Origin: Rhizophagus irregularis
Taxonomy: Eukaryota; Glomeromycota; Glomeromycetes; Glomerales; Glomeraceae
NCBI RefSeq assembly: GCF_026210795.1
Contig: NC_089445.1
Coordinates: 992,001 to 1,056,000 of the forward strand
Length of the DNA: 64,000 bases
Direction of reading: 5' to 3'
The translations under genes and the position numbers were made by a program. This document shows positions 58,740 through 64,000 of this stretch, piece after piece. Numbering within the stretch: position 1 is the first letter of the stretch; the number at the start of each line of letters is the position of its first letter. Below the pieces are notes generated by a model, which saw nothing but the letters and a program-made list of their open reading frames with translations, was not told the DNA's origin and searched no databases.

Positions 58740-59632
58740 GTCAGCTTCAAGCTTGGATAACAATGATGACGGGATCTATACCAGTTCTGCATCTAATCCA
58801 TATATATCAATATTGGTCATAAAGGTAAGTTGATGGTAATAATTATAATAATATCGTTGGAATGAGTTTAAACAGTAACGGTTAAAAAGCATATATATCA
58901 TACTCTTATTATCAATATTGGTTATTTGAACCTAGAAATTGTAATATAAGTGCAATAGTAATACTCCAAATATAAGACTAGCGTTAACCTTTTAAGTGGG
59001 GGATTTTGCTTTTAAATATTATACAAATGTAACAATAGAACAAACTATCGGTAGAATTGAAACAAAATCAAACATTTATACCTTGGAAATAAGAAAATCA
59101 GAATTATTTGAATTTACAAATCATGTTGGTATGGAATTTCATCTTTGGTATGCCTATTCTCGAATTATTGGAGATATTTGTTGGTGGAACTAAAAGTATA
59201 CTATTTCATTCAAAGTATACAGTGAATCTGGATCAGAAACGGTTTCAGTCAAAAAATTACCGTGCCACCTATACCACCTATACTTACCGCCCAAATAAAT
59301 GGGGATGGGAACCAACATCCCAAATCCCCCGAATCCTCCGAATCCTTGGCCAAATTTTTCTTATAACCGACGACATCGGTCGTATGACTCACGTGACATC
59401 ACGCAAGATCACGGGAGGTATAGTGCTACCCTAAAAGTTAATATTTTATGGCAAAAATTCGAATCAATGGAAAAGCAGACAGAATGACGGAATACACTTA
59501 GATGTTATCTTTGAAAAGAAAATTATGAATCTAATGAATCTAAAAGTATACTAGTTGAAGGAAATTCTCTTATTATTGATAAGTTTATTGATACTAGTGG
59601 TACAGGACCCCGGACAATTATAATCAAGGTCA
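58740..59632 (+). pseudogene. Degenerate coding region, unknown protein
   Basis: Pieces look coding in different frames. 58750-58825 reads SLDNNDDGIYTSSASNPYIS followed by ILVIK and a perfect donor gtaagt. 58999-59192 reads GDFAFKYYTNVTIEQTIGRI and on to IIGDICWWN and a stop. 59550-59630 reads VEGNSLIIDKFIDTSGTGPR. Between them is a GC-richer insert (59270-59430) with Pro/Asn-rich readings. No single frame or intron set joins them. It is best seen as a decayed gene with an insertion. The family is not recognised. Confidence 0.35.
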
Positions 59633-60061
59633 TATCCCCTATGTTAAGAATTTTTAAAAATTTATTATTGCCATTTTGAATTTATTTTAAAAGATATAAA
59701 TGTAAAATTTTAATAAAATAGTTGCCTTCCTACTATTTATAACTTTGTAATTTTAAAAGTAATATTTAATAATGTAGTTTTTTATTTTTTTGAATATTTC
59801 TATGTATACCGATTGTGAAAAAGTGTATATTTTTTTGCCAAATTTTGCCTTGTTACACAACTTTATCTCTAATTTTAATCAGTAAATTTGCATAATTTTG
59901 GTATCAAAAGATTCTTTTCTTTAAAAGAACCATTTTTTTCTATATTATCTTATAATATTAACTTAATAAAATTATAAGATAAATAATGTATAAAGTTTAA
60001 AACATAGTCAGATGTGACCTCAACTATAATTATCCGGGGCCCTAGTGGTACTTTAGAAGTA
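59633..60061. other. AT-rich spacer, nothing recognised
   Basis: Only T/A-rich sequence. The words gacaattataatcaaggtca near 59615 and the reverse-like ctcaactataattatccggg near 60020 bracket it loosely as inverted repeats (ggaccccggacaatta / taattatccggggcccta). It may therefore be a roughly 430-bp inverted-repeat element. Confidence 0.4.
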
Positions 60062-62150
60062 GAAGGCGATTAATAATATTATACCACGTGATGTACGTGA
60101 TATTTAAATAGGGGTGATATTTTTTTTATAATTTATAGTTTATTATATTAAGGTATTTATATACATGAGTCTTCAGTAGTAAAGCTTAATATAATAGAAA
60201 AAATAAATAGTATTTCTAATTGAATAAGAAAAGTTTGAATATAAGATAATTTGTTTAACGTTACGGTCGTCACGTAATAAACTGGCCAAGTTAATCTAAA
60301 CGTCACAAAATTTTTTAATTATATAGATTACTATTTTCACCAAATCAAGAAATACATGTAAAAATTTTAAGAAGTTAAATTGAACATTGACAAATAAAAT
60401 AACCATACTTTAAATTAAAAGTTGTCATATTATTGTCTATATAGCCAAAATGAAGTGAAAAGACAGAATCTACAATTTACAAATAAATGTTCTTAAAAAA
60501 CAATCCACACTTTTTATGATTTAAAAAAGAAAAACTTTTCAATTAATGTTTCAATATAGCTAATATAGAGTACTAGCAATGTAGAAAATAGACGGTCAAA
60601 ATGAAAAAAATCTACTGTATAGTCACATGATAGTCACATGCTAGCAACATTGAGGTTTTTAAATCAGATTATCAGAGGTTTCAGCAGTCATTTGAAGAAT
60701 CATTTGCCATTACTGAATTAAGTAATTATAAATGCAAAAGTTAAACCCGAATTAAAGATTCGTTTCAAATAAGTACTTTCTTTTTGATCTATATCGAATT
60801 AAAATCTTTTTAATATGACTTATAGTTCATACTGTATGCAGTGTAACGTCTTTTGAAAGATGTAACAATGTAACATATCTGAAATGCAACACTTTGACAT
60901 TTTTTTTGATTTGTTCATATGATTCTTGTTACCCAAATTTGCAAATTGAAATAAAAAAATTTGGTGATCTGCGGTATACAATTATACAATAATTTTTTCC
61001 CCACATATGTTATATTTTTAAATTGACGTATAATAGATTGTTCTTGAATTAATAAATTTAGTTGTTGTATCTAAAAAAAATCAAATTTTTTCATATCTGT
61101 ATCTGTAATTTTAAATTGGGTTAAAAAAATGAAATTAAAAGTTATTCTTTAGTCGTTTCTCAACTTGATCAGATTTTAATAAAAAGTCAAACTCCGATAT
61201 AACGATATGTTGGGTTCCATATGAAAATCTTTGAAAAAATAACATATCAAAATTATAACGATATCTTTATATATATGTAGTAGGAAAGTAAAAATTTTGT
61301 TGTATCGTTAAGATTTAAATAATCAATACGTTTTTTTTAAAAAATAATAAAATTGACACCTAGAAAATTTTTTGTAACGAAATTAATCAAGAATTCTCTA
61401 ACCTTTTTAAGGTAATAATTTATTGAACGTAATGATAGTATTACATGCATACTACGGTTACTACACTCCCTTATTTCACAAGTGTAAATTATCTTATAAC
61501 AACAACAAATAGAATGTGATTTATTAATGTTACGTCATCCCCAAGAAATATTGGTATAGGTCATACAGCACATAAATGAAGAATTGACCAAATTTATATA
61601 ACAAGAATTTTTGGACTAAATTTAGATATTAGCTTAGCTAATATTATTTCGAAAATAAAAATTTCTTTTGTAAAATATAAATAATTATAATTTAAATCAT
61701 ATTTGTAATTTTTTTCTTCCCAAGAACCCAAGAACAATTACGTTCGGAGATTCGGTGATCAGTTCTAAATTCGGAAATAAGAAGATTCTTTTTTTCTTCT
61801 TAAGAAGTTGGAATGAAATTGAGAAGAATTGGAAGTAGAACTGGAAGTCCAATTGTTAACCGTACAATCTTCCTAATATATTTCAAAAATAACAGCGTCT
61901 CTATTAATTGAATATTCTACGATTCTTTGCGCTAGATTTTATTTGATCATCAGATCATGTAGAACAAACATAAAATACAAGAATCTTTACTTTAAAATTC
62001 TTACTTACTATTAAAATTCTTAATCACATGGATAAAAATAAAAATATCTCAATTCGTTCGAAATATATTTAGAATTCTTATATTTTTTAATTATTTCATT
62101 CAACTTCAAAAATAAATTTTTGTTATCGTTCCATAATCATATATATAATA
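60062..62150. repeat. Diverged direct duplicate of 43.08-46.82 kb
   Basis: Matches in order are 60064-60225 (43076-43124 joined to 44133-44260), 60330-60900 (44500-44960), 60930-61440 (45530-46315) and 61860-62150 (46640-46820). It lacks the TTAA insertion, the hAT MITE and most of the pogo-like MITE. No gene is seen inside. Confidence 0.75.
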
Positions 62151-62428
62151 CGTTTGGTGTAATATATTGTTGCAATATAAATATTTTTCCTGTTTAATTA
62201 ATATATAGTACAATATTACTAATCAATATTTTTATTTGAAAATTCTATTAATGGTTAAGGTTAGTGAAATATAAAGAGATTATTAAATATCATTATTCAA
62301 AATTAGAGGTATAAGACTAATATCTTGTTTATTCGAATTTGGAAAAAGGAGTTCAAATTCTTAAAAACAAAAAAATATAATTTTTATTAATAGTTAATAT
62401 GTGTTAAACAAAATAAAATATTTTATGT

Positions 62429-62677
62429 TTAAAAAAAGGTGATAAAATACATATCAAAATAATGATACCATCTACTTTGATAAATGTAAATTTTCACAAT
62501 GTCATTTTTTTTAAAGGATTGATAAGACCCTTTGCATGTATTATAAAAAACTTTCCATTTGAATTTTTCATAAGACTGTTGTCCTATTTTGAAAACTGCA
62601 TCCTCAAACTCTGCTCCAGATTTTGAATCATTAAACTTGGTTTCTATTAGACAGAATACGCTCATAGTAGCAGCCAT
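62429..62677 (-). CDS. Hypothetical 82-aa protein
   Basis: The minus-strand ORF starts MAATMSVFCLIETKFNDSKS, then GAEFEDAVFKIGQQSYEKFK. The first 65 residues have balanced composition and look coding. The last 15 are aromatic/AT-driven and may be read-through past a splice site. No domain, signal or membrane segment is recognised. It lies alone, about 250 bp from the hairpin MITE. Confidence 0.4.
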   Translation of the reverse strand: MAATMSVFCLIETKFNDSKSGAEFEDAVFKIGQQSYEKFKWKVFYNTCKGSYQSFKKNDIVKIYIYQSRWYHYFDMYFITFF

Positions 62678-62933
62678 TTTTATAATTTATTCTATTTTTA
62701 TGAAAAAGATGACAGAAAATTTTTATAAATCAAAAGATTATTGATTATATTGATTTTTGATATTTGTCTTCTTTTTTTAGATTTTATCACAATCTCATCA
62801 ATTCAAAAAACTTTTTAAAATAAGATGATGATTTCCTTATTAAGATTAATCACTTTTTTAAGAACGCTGTAAATAATGATCTGCAAATTCATATACATCA
62901 TAAGATAGATTAAATATGGCGTACCGTACAATA

Positions 62934-63022
62934 TGGCCCGCCGTAAGCACGGAAAGGTTGATGAAAAATCATCATGGTGCATGATGATTTTTCATCAACC
63001 TTTCCGTGCTTACGGCGGGCCA
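62934..63022. mobile_element. 89-bp near-perfect hairpin MITE with TA flanks
   Basis: tggcccgccgtaagcacgga, then aaggttgatgaaaaatcatca, is followed after a 7-nt loop by its complement. The arms are about 41 bp. TA lies on both sides, as for Tc1/mariner. The inner word aaaggttgatg is shared with the foldback MITE at 39597. Confidence 0.85.
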
Positions 63023-63199
63023 TAGTACAATGCTACTTGTTATAAAACAACATGTTTTTCATGTCGATCAACACAACAAGTGACTTTCCATTTATGGAAA
63101 TCAAATCCTTTTGGATTCCATTTATAGCGTCTTACCAATTATCTGGAGTTTAAAACATATCATGACTTTGATAATATCACCTTTTGTAATATGCAAAAA

Positions 63200-63530
63200 A
63201 ATCATTGAGAATTTTTTCTTTATAAGAGAATTTTTTAATAGGGAAGGTTTTTTTTTGATAGATAATTTTGTTAGAAAATTTTTTAAGGGGGGAGATTTTT
63301 TTGTTGATAAAGTATTTCATTAAAGAATTATTTTTTAATAGGAGGGGCTTTTTTTTTGATAAAGAATTTCTTTTGAGATTTTTTTTAATACTAGGTGAAA
63401 ATATTTGATAGATTATTTCGTTAGAAATTGATGGAGGATTTCTATTAGAAATTTTTCTTTAATAGAGGCGTTTCTTTTGACAATTTTGTTGGTTGAAAGG
63501 TTTTTTATAAGTGAGTCTTTTTTGATGTTA
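63200..63530. repeat. Degenerate tandem repeat, about 60-bp unit
   Basis: Variants of the phrase gaattttttaataggga, ggttttttttgata and aagaatttcgttagaaa repeat about five times. The ORF at 63111 is a by-product of this repeat. Confidence 0.55.
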
Positions 63531-64000
63531 TTTTATAATACTATATTTTCTTTTTTTTTTAATTAATATAATTAATCATTATTTGACAAAGTCAAATATT
63601 AGCCTAATCATAGATCATTACTAATTGATTGAATATGGGCCGAATTTTATTAAGGCCAAATATTCCTTTTTCGACCAATAAATTTAATGTATAAGTGGAT
63701 TAATACTGTAATTGTTATATAATTGAACTAACTTTATTAATTCATATTGCAATTGCGTCAGTAGATATTAAAAAAAAATCTTTGATCCCTATATTAGGAA
63801 ATATTAACAATTGAGGAAATGATGTAAGTCTTTTTTAAAAGAAATTTTTAAAATTTTTAATTATAATCTGGACTGATCATCAGAACAATCTGTGCGACAA
63901 TCCGATTTCTCATATATATATACTCCATACTCCTCAAAAATTTTTCTACTCTTTCATTACTTCTTTAATCGCAAAAGTTATGTCATTTAACGTTGCAGGT
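63531..64000. other. AT-rich end of window, nothing recognised
   Basis: No supported gene. The last 40 bases could be the start of a gene beyond the window (atgtcatttaacgttgcagg), but this cannot be judged. Confidence 0.4.

Overview
The window is very AT-rich nuclear DNA from a eukaryote. It has short GT-AG introns, large intergenic spaces crowded with small transposons, and many copies of one protein-kinase-like gene. The gene style points to an arbuscular mycorrhizal fungus (Glomeromycotina, Rhizophagus-like). It has an N-terminal Cys4 motif, a linker ending in LEWIPFEKFE, a kinase domain, and a tail ending in YYTSRLLYFPE. The organism is inferred from the gene family; no rRNA or housekeeping gene is present to confirm it.

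Layout. Six two-exon kinase-like genes appear intact: + 466-1780, + 7755-9197, + 24570-25881, + 29294-30684, - 35919-34596 and + 47715-49083. At least two more are long but broken (19754-21165, and 51100-50251 with an inverted piece at 49852-50142). Fragments lie at 9743, 15065, 15850, 17049, 18036, 21184, 26104, 28206 and 55610. Every long copy has one phase-0 intron at the same codon, in helix C. All read HRN or KN in place of catalytic HRD, a Gln where helix C normally has its Glu, and DVG in place of DFG. This looks like a tandemly expanded pseudokinase lineage in which copies exchange segments: three tail types are shuffled onto shared bodies, and one roughly 690-bp block including the intron is almost identical between two copies 12 kb apart.

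9.9-15.0 kb is a transposon graveyard. It holds a 1.2-kb element with about 85-bp inverted ends and a decayed zinc-ribbon gene, and directly beside it a second element with long subrepeated inverted ends. A 1.66-kb hAT-type element is nested in the right end of the second, with an 8-bp target duplication, and carries nine 140-bp units each with three hairpins.

34.6-49 kb is a large inverted duplication around two kinase genes. Parts of it and of its core recur at 50.2-52.9, 54.8-56.0 and 60.06-62.15 kb. Comparing copies exposes filled and empty transposon sites: a 1-kb TTAA-flanked insertion (43.1 kb) and a 226-bp hAT MITE (44.3 kb). The core also holds a foldback MITE dimer (39.6-40.3 kb).

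53-64 kb holds only uncertain genes, another hairpin array, and an 89-bp near-perfect hairpin MITE. No rRNA, complete tRNA or CRISPR array was seen.
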